Assembly (NCBI GenBank): GCA_965644315.1
Contig: CBFFRQ010000096.1
Location: forward strand, 62,001-126,000
Source of the DNA: Caecitellus pseudoparvulus
Lineage: Eukaryota > Bigyra: Bicosoecida
Length of the DNA: 64,000 nt
Reading direction: 5' to 3'
This document shows, in pieces, positions 33,223 to 43,752 of the stretch; position 1 is the first letter of the stretch; each line of letters starts with the position of its first letter. The notes beneath the pieces were generated by a model that saw nothing but the letters and a program-made list of their open reading frames with translations, ran no database searches and was not told where the DNA came from. Made by a program: the position numbers and the translations under genes.

Positions 33223-35445
33223 ATGGCAGCAAGTACCCTGCAGCAAAGTGCATGGCCGTGGAACGGCTCGGTTCCATCGCTGTACAAGCCTGTAGCACAT
33301 ACGGGCGTCAATTTCTCACAGTGCGATGACGTGCAAACCTCCAAGCATGTCAAAGGCAGCTTCTTGGTGGAACCAGGCAGCTTCATTCCAGCGCAAGTCA
33401 TGGCACAGAGTCAGCCCGGGCATGCGCGGGGGGCCGAGCAAGGCAGCGTGCCAGGCGTCCTTGCTGCGTTGCAGGAGTGGCGGCACGAAGAGGACATGCG
33501 CGCAGGCCTGAGCACGATGTTCGCTGCGCAAAGCATGCTACTGCATGAAGTGGAGCACGAGACGTTCTCCTCATCGTTGCCAGTACTGCCTGTTGCCACT
33601 GTCCTTCTGTGCAAAGCAGGGTCTGATCTTGGCGTTGCCGCCACGGCAACTTCCGCTGCGTCTCTTCTTGCTGCAGCTCTATCCTCAGGATCCACAGCAG
33701 CTAGACAACCAGAAACACCTTCGGCCAGTCGGATTTGTGTGTGTCTATCAAGCTGCATCGTGCTGAAGCACTTGCTGGGAGCTGCAGAGGTGCAGGATGC
33801 AGGGCTGAGACGAATGGTGTCGCAGCGGGCAACGTCTGTGTCGAGCCTGCTCAAGAAGAGGCTCCCGTGGACAGACCTGAACCTCATCACACCGCTCCTC
33901 TCTCGGCTTCAGTGCACCTCATCTGAAACGGAGCCTCAACCGGCGACGGTCACTTCCGTCTTGAGTGCCTGCAGCGTGCTGGGTGCCACGCAAGCTGTGG
34001 GTTTGGCGCTCGTGGTAGACAGCTGCGTCAGAGTCTGCCTGCAGATGCCCAGAAGTTCACAACTTGAGGACCATGTTGCCTGTGCAGCTCTTTTGGCAGT
34101 GTCTTGCGGGCCTGCGAGTGCTGGTCCCGGCTTGGTGCAGGCAGCGGCCGCTTGTGGCAGCATCTTCTTGGAGACTGATGAACTGCCATCGCAATCTGCC
34201 TCACTGCTGCACATTTCGCTTGGCATGCTTGTACAATCCCAGCCCGCGCTGGGCCCACGAGACTGTGCGTGCATTGTGCTGGCCGCAGCAAGGCGAGGCA
34301 CACTCTCTGAGCAAAGCCTACGGCAGCTTGGGCTGCAGCGCCTGTGTGGTGGCGACGAAGAAGCCGAAGCGCTAGACTTTCTGGAGGCTTGCCTTCTCGC
34401 AGGAGTCCAGGCAAAATCTGAGCAAGCGATCTCACGACTTGCTGCAGTGGCATGTCAAAGAGGTCAGGGGCCTTCGCGCCGGCGCGAGCAGGACATGTCC
34501 CTTGTGCGTGCAGTGGCAGGGCCCGGAGTCATGGCCCGCCTTGCACGGGTACTCTTTCAACGAGAAGGAAGCGTGGACGTGCTTTCCTACTTGGGCCAGT
34601 GCCACGATAAAGGCGGCCAGCAAACTGAAAGTGGCCTTGAGGTGGGCGCTGCCCCTCTGCCCTTTGCTTGGGCCAAGGCAGCGGCATCTGCTGGACAAGT
34701 GTGGGATACCGAGCTACTCGCACATATCCCAATGGAAGTTTTTCGGGAAAGTGAAGCCTGCCTGTTGGTTGGCGTTCTCCTTAGACACGGGTTCGATGCT
34801 GGAATTGCCAGCCTGCCTCATTGGTCTCGAGACGTGAAGCCTCTGCTTGCGGCGTGGCACACAGTCGCACAATCACCTTCCCACGATTGGCTCTGCAACG
34901 CTGCAAGGCGCAGCCTTGCTCACTACTGTGCCCCGGAGGTCGCTCTGCAGGCGCTTGCGCAGGTGGGGGCTTGCCTTTCAAAAACAATCCCCAAAGCGCC
35001 GCGAAGTTTGCACAAGGCGATCAGCAAGGTATGCCAGCTCGAGCTTCCAGGACTGATGAAGCTGGCTCTTTTGACTGGATGGATAGCACCAAGTCAGCGT
35101 GCCATCCCCAACGACTTGGAGCTGGATCTGCTGGCGGAGTGCATCCTGCAGAGTAGCAGCCCTGGTACTTGGCATGGGCTGTTGACCCTCCTTCGGACGC
35201 GCCACCATACTGAAAAAAGGCCATCTGAGCATGAATCTGTGTTGCTTGGAGACCTTCTGTGGCTGTGTCAGCATGCCCAGCTTGTTGGGCGTGCAGGGAT
35301 GTGCATGTGCCAAATGTGCACAGATCCCTGGCCCAATCAGCACGGGCCTGCCACGCTGTTCGAAAGTGCCTTGAGCCTCAAGGCAAGTAGAGAAGAACAT
35401 TCTGCACAATATCGTGAGCAGCGCTCTGCTGCACTGCCTTCTTGA
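33223..35445 (+). CDS. Orphan Ala/Leu-rich helical protein
   Basis: This is a single exon of 740 residues from the ATG at 33223. The frame opens earlier on a GTG at 33094, so an upstream exon or a slightly different start is possible. The protein is helical and rich in Ala, Leu, Ser and Cys, with many short helix pairs of HEAT- or OPR-like appearance (LVQAAAACGSIFLETDELP; LSACSVLGATQAVGLALVV). No motif identifies a function. Its composition resembles that of the other large orphan at 23576, and both could be organellar RNA-binding helical-repeat proteins, but that is a guess. Its last 68 nt overlap the convergent 3' end of PSTK. Confidence 0.65.
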   Translation: MAASTLQQSAWPWNGSVPSLYKPVAHTGVNFSQCDDVQTSKHVKGSFLVEPGSFIPAQVMAQSQPGHARGAEQGSVPGVLAALQEWRHEEDMRAGLSTMFAAQSMLLHEVEHETFSSSLPVLPVATVLLCKAGSDLGVAATATSAASLLAAALSSGSTAARQPETPSASRICVCLSSCIVLKHLLGAAEVQDAGLRRMVSQRATSVSSLLKKRLPWTDLNLITPLLSRLQCTSSETEPQPATVTSVLSACSVLGATQAVGLALVVDSCVRVCLQMPRSSQLEDHVACAALLAVSCGPASAGPGLVQAAAACGSIFLETDELPSQSASLLHISLGMLVQSQPALGPRDCACIVLAAARRGTLSEQSLRQLGLQRLCGGDEEAEALDFLEACLLAGVQAKSEQAISRLAAVACQRGQGPSRRREQDMSLVRAVAGPGVMARLARVLFQREGSVDVLSYLGQCHDKGGQQTESGLEVGAAPLPFAWAKAAASAGQVWDTELLAHIPMEVFRESEACLLVGVLLRHGFDAGIASLPHWSRDVKPLLAAWHTVAQSPSHDWLCNAARRSLAHYCAPEVALQALAQVGACLSKTIPKAPRSLHKAISKVCQLELPGLMKLALLTGWIAPSQRAIPNDLELDLLAECILQSSSPGTWHGLLTLLRTRHHTEKRPSEHESVLLGDLLWLCQHAQLVGRAGMCMCQMCTDPWPNQHGPATLFESALSLKASREEHSAQYREQRSAALPS

Positions 35446-36457
35446 GGGCTTCTACAGTCCGGTCGCCTCGGCCCAGGCTGGACTTGGCTTGCGCCAAGGC
35501 TTTGCCCACCGCTGCGGCATCCCCACCAGCGACCCTGACTTGTTTAATGCACAGTCCAATCTGCAACAAGGGGAAGCATTGTGTTGTAGGTAAGGGGGTT
35601 GGCATGCGTCAGCGGCACGCACTGCTTCGCGCAAAGCAAGCTCGGACGAGTGTGAGCTGGAGTGGGCAGTGGCAGTGTCTGACGCGCGCTCAGGACGCCG
35701 TTCAGGCACACCTGCTGTGGAAAGAACACGCATGCAGTCCGCTTGCACTTCCTCGCTGCGCAAGAGAATGGTTTGGGCCTTGGACAGTGCATCGACTTTG
35801 GGCTCTTGCAGCGCGAGGCCGCACCTGCATCGCTCCGCGTCAATGCACGTAAGGGACCCGCCTTCCCACGACCCAATGGCTCCTGACTTGCTGCTTGAAT
35901 CAGAGTCTGGGAGGCCAGAGAGCACTGTTTGGAGCGTTCCTGGCGCCACCGCAGCATGTGCCGGAGTTCGAATCTCTCGCGATGCGAGTCTTTGCTCACA
36001 CACACTAGACCTGGCGTGCAACACAAGCGAGTGAAAAGGGGCAATGTCTGTGCCAAGCGACAGTTGTATGTCTCTCGTGCCGGGTTGCGACCCTCGCCAT
36101 GGCCGCCAACGCACTTGCTCTGGCCAGATTGAAGTACGGCTTGCGCAGGCTTGGCAGATGAAACGTGTCATCAACGAGCACCGTTCTATGTGCCTCCAGC
36201 TCCGCACCAGCGACTGCAACGGCATGCATCCTAGCTTTCTTCAGGAGCTTTGCCGTCTGGCTGGCTGATATCGTGCCTTCCTCGAGAGCTTCCTGTGCCG
36301 CCAAAAATTCACCGTCATACAGCTCGTCCACCGACACGACCCGGCAGTCCCCACCAAGTTTCTCGAGCAAGCCGCGGCATACCGTCGACTTTCCACTTCC
36401 AGGTGCGCCGCATACAAGCAGTATGCCAGCAGTGCCTGCTTGGCTCTGGGCGGCCAT
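35378..36457 (-). CDS. PSTK: O-phosphoseryl-tRNA(Sec) kinase
   Basis: Exons are 36457-36115, 36071-35623 and 35560-35378, with introns of 43 and 62 nt that both use donor GTGCGT. The protein has 324 residues. The P-loop GAPGSGKST lies near residue 20, followed by VVSVDELY. The diagnostic PSTK segment is VLVDDTFHLPSLRKPYFNLA, where the DD and the R-x2-Y-x-L-A pattern match the family. Removing the first intron gives FNLARANIQLSLGTDIAPF, continuous with the family's strand and the later WEGGSL (the family's WE-x-NSL). The C-terminal helical region is longer than in archaeal forms. PSTK phosphorylates Ser-tRNA(Sec) so that SepSecS can make Sec-tRNA, so its presence implies selenoproteins. It is divergent from PYROXD1, with 180 nt between starts. 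Confidence 0.8.
36072..36114 (-). other. 43-nt ultrashort intron in PSTK
   Basis: The donor is GTGCGT and the acceptor GAGAG, in phase 1. Reading through without splicing leaves the family frame and loses the strand after YFNLA; splicing restores it. Of the AG choices here, only the one at 36073-36072 keeps the frame. Confidence 0.7.
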
Positions 36458-36637
36458 CGCAGGCCACACCAGCGAATGGGTGTGGTGCTGCGGGACGCGT
36501 CCTGCGTTCGCGAAAGCTGCACGAACTAATCATAAACGAAGAAGAGTTGCACCTGGCTAATGCGAAATCAAATTGATTACTGGATTTCCGCCACTGAATC
36601 ACAGGCGGGTAGATTTTGTTGGGTGGGACGCGTTGCA

Positions 36638-38722
36638 ATGGCGAGCAGCTCTGAAGTTGCGGACCAATTTCCGCACCACGTTATTGTTGGGGGAGGTGCG
36701 AGCTTGGAAGGGAGTTTGTCATGACTTGCATGGTGGAACTGAAAATCATGTGTGCTACGCAGGCATAGCTGGTGTTTCTTGTGCTGAGGAGCTCGCTCGA
36801 TTGCGCCCAAAGGATCGCATTACACTGGTGTCTGCCTCCCGGTCTTTGCGTGGGGTGCGTGGCAGCGTTGACAGAGCTCGGGCAGACGCCAAACGTACTA
36901 GCTGTGCGATAGCAGGTTGCAAATGTCGTTCGTGTTACCGACTCGTTGGAGAAGTTTGATGTCGTGGAACGGTGAGGCTGTGCTGCGGGCCAACCCAATG
37001 GACGCAGATTCAGCACACCCTTTTTCCGTTCCTTTGTTTGCCCTGTCCAGGCCTCTTAATTTTCTGGAAGTAGGCCACGGCAATGTGCACTGCATGGAGG
37101 CTGAAGTGGTGGGCGCGGACTTTAAGAACAAGACCGTGGCCTTAGCTGGTATGGCCTGAGGGGCAAATGCGAGATTCCCCTCCGGTGGCATCAACGTTGC
37201 CCATTGCCCTCTTCTCAGGTGGAAAGGAGCTGCGCTTCACCCAGCTTTGTATAGCATGTGGGGCATCCCCTGACGTGATCTTGGAGCACCCTCTTGTCTT
37301 GGGTGTGCGGGACAGTCACAGCATAGAGGAGCTAGCCGCCCGCCTGATCAGTGACTTGCCCGTCCTCGTTGTTGGCAACGGCGCCATCGCGGTGGAGCTG
37401 GTGCACGCAGTGAGTATCAAGGGCTCGACCTTCCTTCCCTTAGCATGTGTGTACTGACCTGTGTCGTTCCCGCCGCGTTGCAGATTTCCACGGCGCCTGT
37501 GCACTGGGCTCTGCGCGAGTCGTACATGGGGCACACTTTCTTCGACGCGTCAGCATCTGACTTCCTCAGCACGCTTCAAAAACCCGTAACGCAAGCAGCA
37601 CAGCCTGCAGACATACCTGCGGCAGCTCCATGCGCACCAGGCGACCGCCCAGGGGCCATGGGTAACGCAGTTGGGCCACAGTGGCTGACGCTCCTGCCCA
37701 GCAAGGGCGGGGTGCAGGCAGGCAGGCAACCCACGCTGCACACTGAGTGCCATGTTGCCGCGATCCGCCAGTTGCAGCCTGTTCCCGGCGCTGCACCGGG
37801 GGCTGTTGGCTCCTGGAGTATTCTCAGCGAACACACCGACCCCACCTCCCTGCCGGATGGCTTGCCCATCGATGGAGGAGAGGCTCCCTTGCAAGTGGCG
37901 CTGAGCGACGGCACGCTGTTGTGTGTTGGTGCGGTGGTGTCTGCGACAGGTGTGAACCCCAACACAGCCTGGTGCGCGGCGGCAGGGCTGCCTTTGGCGC
38001 CTTGTGGAGGGGTCGTGGTCAACAAGTACATGCAGAGCAGCACGCAAGCATCAGTGTTTGCCGCTGGGGATGCTGCGGCAGTGCACTGGCCATCGTCGCC
38101 TGTGTGGTTTCAAATGCGCACTTGGTCCCAGGCCCGCACACAAGGGACCTACGCAGCTTGGTGCATGGGCGGGGCGGTGCCCGACGTGCCCAACTCGCCG
38201 AGCCCGCCGCCCCAGCATCCCCCCGTGTTGCAGCGTCTCGCAGAGATCCATCGACAGCTGGATGCAGGCCTGATTGTGGACGATGAGGATGACTTGCTGG
38301 TTGGAGGGGGCGCCTTCGACGTGTTTGCGCACATGACGACGCTGCAAGGCTTGAAGGTGGTGCTGCTGGGCCTGTACAATGGCCAGGGTCTGGGCGATGA
38401 GTACCAGCACGCGATCCAGAACGCTTCCACGGCAAGTGATGGGTCTATCGGGGGCGTCACAGGCCTGAAGAAGTGCTCTCCTGGTGCGGCTCAGGGGGGC
38501 GCGGGGCCCCCACCAGCAGTACAGGTGCTGTACCGCAGCACGCCTGGTGTCGAGTACGTGAAGCTGGTCCTCGTCTCAGGGCGAGTGGTGGGTGCCATGC
38601 TCTTGGGAGACACAGATCTGGAGGAGACAGCAGAGAACTTGATTCAGTCCAGGCTGAATGTCGGTGCGTTGGGCTTGGACTTGCTGCACGCAGACCTGGA
38701 CCTTGAGGACTTCTTCGACTAG
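36638..38722 (+). CDS. PYROXD1: Pyridine nucleotide-disulphide oxidoreductase domain protein 1
   Basis: Six exons: 36638-36695, 36763-36854, 36916-36971, 37051-37148, 37219-37409 and 37484-38722. The introns are 67, 61, 79, 70 and 74 nt, and all phases agree. The product has 577 residues. The FAD-binding motif IVGGGIAGVSCAEEL is at about 16-30, assembled across exons 1 and 2. The NAD-binding motif VVGNGAIAVEL follows in exon 5. Then come SATGVNPN, the AAGD FAD motif, a W-x-Q-A-R-x-Q-G helix, and a C terminus DLEETAENLI...DLDLEDFFD, nearly identical in pattern to human PYROXD1. In animals the protein protects the tRNA ligase complex from oxidative inactivation and is linked to myopathy. It has no CxxC redox pair, as expected for this family. 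It ends 19 nt from the next, convergent gene. Confidence 0.93.
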
Positions 38723-38741
38723 CTGCATTGAGGAGGGCGAC

Positions 38742-40527
38742 TCACAGGCCATGCCTGCCGCGGTGGTCTCGGCTGCCATACGACCCCACCCCTGCTTGGG
38801 GATGCAGGCCTTGTCCAGGGGGGGTGTCGTACCGCGCCGCGTCATCGAACACCCTGTCCGCGTGCCTGTCCGCGAAGCTGCGGCTCGTGAAGCCGCTGTT
38901 GGCCAGCCCTGCACCGCTCATGTCTCTGGAGCTGGGGCGCGTGGACGGTCCACTGTCTGTGGAGCTGCCCCGGCCACCGCTAGGCATGCCTAAGTGGCTG
39001 TCCTGCGTGAACTGGTGGCGAGCTGGGAGGCCCGGGTGGTCCATGCCGCTTCCCACGTACATGCCGTGGTGTGCCGACACCCCCCCCTCATCCAGCGGCA
39101 TGCCGCCCATGCCAGTCTGCGCCATGATGGCCTGCTGTTGCAAGTACGCTTCATAGGCATCGTGGAAGCTGCCAGCGCCGGAGGGTGTCGAGGCAAGCGT
39201 GCGCCCACCCCGCATGGTTCCGAAGGTGGAGGCGCCCAGACTGGCGTCCTGCTCTTGTGCCGTGCGGGCATGGGAGGAGGAGCCCCCCCCGTTGGGAATC
39301 TCATACCCCGTGGACACTCGGTCGTCTGCGTCTGGGAGCTGAGCGTAGTCCGCATGGGGGGCTGCAGCAGTGAAGGTCTCTGACAGACCAGCCGAGTCGC
39401 CCGTTCCCAGCAGGCTAGCGACCAGCGGCCCCCTGTCCACAGCTGTCTCATCGTCACTGTCACTGACATCGCCGACGTTGCCATCGCCGCCTTGCATGGC
39501 TTGGATGGCGCCAAAGACGCCGATGGCTGGTGCAGCGGCGGCGGTGGAGGCCTGCCCCACCCGCCCTGCCGCAATGGTGGCCAGCAGCAGCACAATGGGC
39601 AGCACCTCCCACCACAGGTAGGCAGAGACAAAAATTGCCACATCTTCGGTGCTGGCCTGCCCACCCGTGGAGATGGTCACAGCGCCAGCAGCTGTGACGA
39701 CGTCGAACACCGCTCTGGACACGAAGACGACGAAAAGCACCACGACAACTGCCGCCACAGACGTTGGCCGCATCATGAACATGCGGGAATACTGCTGTGG
39801 CTCCAGGTGCAAGACATGGTACGTCACCCACGCGAAAGCGCTGGCAAGGAATCCAAAGATGATGCCAGACACCCACTGCTGCTGTTGCTGCACCGCGGTT
39901 CCCTCATTGTTTGAGTTCGCACCAAGCAGGGTGCTGACGAGGAGTGCAAGGCACAGAATGCCATACACAATGCGTGTCGGTAGTTTCCACGTTGCCCGCC
40001 ACGTGGAGCGCTTGATGACCTGCGCAGCGCCGGCACGCAGTGATGAGCTGAGCCACAGGCGGCGGAAGCGAGCCTGGCCTCACCTTGATCCAGAAGACAA
40101 CCAGCAGTCCAAACGTCGCAAACTGCACTGACTGAGGGACAAAGTGCACGATGCTGTAGCCGTAGTGCTTTGGATCAAAGGGGGTGAAGATGCTGATCCA
40201 ATTCAGCACGCGCAGCGTGGACCTGGGAGTGGGGAAGGGGGGGTGGGCAACGTAATGTGCAGTGCACAAGGAGGACCGCCCGCATCACGCGCCGTTGCAG
40301 CCGGCCGCGAAGAAAGCAACGACTGAGCGAGGGCCCCCACTTAGAGCGGCACATGTTCCATTCATGCCGACGCACCAGAGCATGGTAAAGACGTTGAAGC
40401 CCATCTTGAAAGAAGTCTTGCGGTGCCGCTGGGCAACCAGCACAAACACTTGAAATGTGACATACGCAAAGATGAGGCCGTACACCACGGTGAAGCCCAT
40501 AGCGGCTCCATTTACCGCCTTGGCCAT
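38742..40527 (-). CDS. Seven-transmembrane protein of the GPR137 / TOM1-THH1 type
   Basis: Exons are 40527-40376, 40222-40084 and 40019-38742, with introns of 153 and 64 nt. The protein has 522 residues. Seven hydrophobic spans fill the first 260 residues, including FAYVTFQVFVLV, LLVVFWIKV and EVLPIVLLLATIAAG. The first splice rebuilds MLWSTLRVLNWIS, matching the LWAALR motif of GPR137, and the segment FVPQSVQFATFGLLVVFW matches both GPR137 and plant TOM1. Known members sit in lysosomal or vacuolar membranes and influence Rag/TOR or Rab signalling; TOM1 was found as a host factor for tobamovirus replication. The cytosolic tail of about 260 residues is Gly/Ser/Asp-rich and disordered. The inferred start is the first in-frame ATG; an upstream exon cannot be excluded. 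Confidence 0.8.
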
Positions 40528-40719
40528 GGTGCCGCTGAGCTCTTGCCGAGCTTGGCCCGCACCACAGCCCACTGGAAGAGCCCCAGGGCCGTGCGGAAAT
40601 TGCTTCCACGCCCAGGCGCCGTTGGTCTCAGTGTGCAAGCTTGGGATGCTGATGGCAGCCGTGGTAGGCACGGAGTACCGTGGACTACGAAGGGATAGAT
40701 TTTTGTTGAAGTGTTGGGC

Positions 40720-43543
40720 TCACTCTTTGCTCTCGGAGGGCCCATACCTCTCCTCATGATCGGCGACCTTTCCCTCCTCCACCATGTGCTGCACCTGGCT
40801 TCGAAGCGAATGGCAGACAGACAGACAATCCGCACGGTCAGACACACAGTCATCGCCTTCTTTGGCCTCTTCCTGTTCAGAACAAATGCTGCCCAGGGTG
40901 TGCAGCATGGACAGCGCCTCCTCGTCTGTGAGGCGTTCGTGCCCTGGCCGAGCCGCCTCCCAGCCCAGCAAGAAGTTATGCAAGGCCTGAGCAGCAAGCC
41001 TAGACAAGTGCAAGTCTCCACCCCAAAAGGCTTGGTCCACCACACGCACAAGCACCTCCAGAAGGGGGGAGCCAGGCCCGCCACCAGCATCCTCCAGCAC
41101 CGTGGAGGCCAACGCCACCTTACCGCAGGGTTCTTGCGCAAGGTTCATGAGCAGGCCGCACCCAGCCACGGCAGCTCTGCGCTGCGGGTGGTGCAGCAAA
41201 CCAGCCGCCGCTGCAGTCAAGCCTGACTCAGGCTCTGCTAGCGCTGCCCGGCAGGCCGCGCTCCTGCACAGGTTGCCGGCGGCTTGAGCTGCGAGCACCG
41301 CAAGATCCGCGGATGGGTCCAGCATGAGTGACGCAAGTACGGGCGGCAAGTCGCGACACACCGCATGCAGGCCTGGGGTGCCCTCGGTTCCGGCGAAGAA
41401 GGCCACGTTGAGGAGAGCGGAGAGGGCGTTAAAGGTGAGCTCGTCCAGAGCCTCGGGCACGGGCGGCGCTGCCAACTGCAGAATGGAGAGGAGACCTCTG
41501 AAGATGTCTGCATCGCACAGCAGCCCCTCAGCAGCTACTTGATGCATGCCGACATGAGCCAACAGCCGGTATGCCTTCACCAGCACGTCCAAGGAAGCTT
41601 TGGCGGGGGCAGGCAGAGCTCCTGTGCGCGCTGCTGATGCGTTGGCAGCGACAACGGAGCAGTGAACGGCCACCACCCTGGAAACGCAAGAAAAGAAACT
41701 AGCACTGGCTCCAACGTATCCTCGAAGCGCTTGAGACTCGCCTGTCAGGTTTCCCAGAGCAAACAGCACGCGCACAGCAGTCGCGGTTGGCACGGCCTGC
41801 CCCCCATCCAGGCACTGCATCAGCGCATCCGTGTAGCTGGCGTGATCTTCGAATCGCTCAACGCACGCAGCATTCATGGTCACTTTGCCGACGACCCGCA
41901 CAGTGTTCAGGACCACTTCCTCGTGGCTTTGCACGAGCGGCAACAGGGACATGAGGGAATCCACGACGCCCTTGGCGGCCAGCCGGGGCAGGTGTTTCGA
42001 GACCAATGCCAGATTGCGCACCGCGCCAGTGACTTGAACAGCCAACTGGGCAAGGTGGCGCGGAGGTGGGTGGCCATCGCAGTGCTGGAGCACGCCCAGT
42101 AACAAGGACCCAGCCAAGCGGCAGGCGCCTTGACTACCCAGCCACTCAGAGTTCGACGTGGAGTTGCTGACATTCTTAAGGATGCCGACCAGGTAAATGA
42201 GCTCAGAGGCTGTCGCAGGGCAGGCGGAAAAATCAAAAGCGGCTGGAGCTCCGGCAACGATCGGCTCAGCGGAGTGTGTGTTGGGAACCCCTGAGCCGAG
42301 CACTTCCAGCAGACAGCCCAAGACACCACTTGCTCGGAAGGCGTCATCTAGGGAAGCCTTCTTGGATGCCACGAAGAGGTGCCTAGCAGCCACCGCCGAC
42401 GCGGCTCTCACTGGGTCTTGCTCCTCCGCCCCACCTGCAGCAGGGACGGGGCCGGGCCGGGTTTTTGTAGGGGAGCACAGGGCATGTTTATGAGGCTCGA
42501 TCTCGGCAGCGGGTACGGCAGCAAGAGCCACAATGCAGTGGGAAAGGTGCATGCGGGACTCAAGAGTTGCGTGATCCAGTGGCGCCACCAGTCGGCGCAC
42601 AAGCCGCCGACGAAGCGTCAGCGCGCCCTCCACAACCAGCCGAGCCTCTTGAACGAGCGCGCCGTCCGGGTCCATCGACCGAATAGCAACGGCCGCTGCT
42701 GTGATGGCTGCCGCCAAGCTCAGAGCCGAGCTGGCTAGCTGTTTGCAAGCGGTGATGCCAGCCTGCTCAACTGTCGTGGCAGCCACAGCAGGCGTCGTGG
42801 TGGTGGGAAGGGGGAGCAGGGGAGCCCACGCCTGCTCCAACTGATCCAGCAGCCCAAACATACCCTCACATACCAAGTTCAGGGAATACAGCGCAGAGGG
42901 GAGGGGTGGTGGCGCCCCAGTGGTGGCTTCCGTTGCCCCCACCGCAGTTGCAAAGCGCGCCGCCACCTCAGCTTCCACATCCACGGCGGTGCCAGGCTCT
43001 GAGTGTGGCTCAGGTGGCAGCTCGCTCAAACTGGCCAGGACTGCTTGCGAGTATGCATCCAGGCCATCTTCTCCGCTGCTCTCATCACTGTGATCTGCAG
43101 GCGATTGGTCGCCGCGCAGTGTGCCCTCATCGCGGCCAAGCCGTTCCCCAGCACCAGCTCGGGCAGCAGACTGAGGGGCAGTGCTGCCCCATCCCCAATC
43201 AGACACCGGCCCTGATGGAATGCCCCCTGCGCCCCCTGGCTCTCGGCTGGCCAGCCGGGACTGCAGACCTGAGGAAGAGTCTGTGGAGGACCAGCTGGAA
43301 GCTGGCCGCCCTGCTGCAGTGTAATCAGAGCCGCCAAACAACTGGCGTGGGTCCCGGGGAGTGAAGGGCCTTTCAGTGGTCAGGGCACCACTTGCCTCTT
43401 TCCTTGCCTGCAGGGCAGCACGCAGATTCGTTGCGGAGTGGCAAGCAGCACAACTAGCGTTTCGCCGAGGGGAGGCTCACCTCAGCCAAGACCTCAGCGA
43501 TGGTGCCCTTGCCTCCACTGAAGAACGGATCATCAGCTGCCAT
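40720..43543 (-). CDS. ARMC2: Armadillo-repeat ciliary protein ARMC2
   Basis: Exons are 43543-43481 (21 codons) and 43407-40720, across a 73-nt intron (GTGAGC donor). The long frame otherwise starts only on TTG. The join produces TIAEVLAEARKEASG followed by ERPFTPRDPRQLFGG, the conserved N-terminal ARMC2 signature (AEI-x-EAR ... RPFTP ... LFG). The protein has 916 residues, close to human ARMC2 (867). After a Ser/Gly/Pro-rich region of about 120 residues, armadillo helices fill the rest (VRVLFALGNLTGESQALR; NALSALLNVAFFAG; CGLLMNLAQEPCGKVAL; LHNFLLGWE). ARMC2 is needed for sperm flagellum assembly and, in Chlamydomonas, is linked to transport of radial spokes. It lies on the same strand as, and 192 nt upstream of, the GPR137-like gene. 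Confidence 0.88.
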
Positions 43544-43752
43544 TGCATGGAACGTGTGTTTTGGTTACACTTCCGACCGCTGGGCTTGTACCTTTCTTCG
43601 CCAAAGCAGCGGCTGGAGGATGGGGAGGCTTGCTGGGTGGGCAAGCGAAACGCTCGTTGCAGCTGCCACACCCGTTGGGCACCCAAGCAGCGACCAGAGC
43701 CGGGAGGCAAGGCGCACGATGTCATAAATTAGTGTGCACGGAAAGAGGCGGT

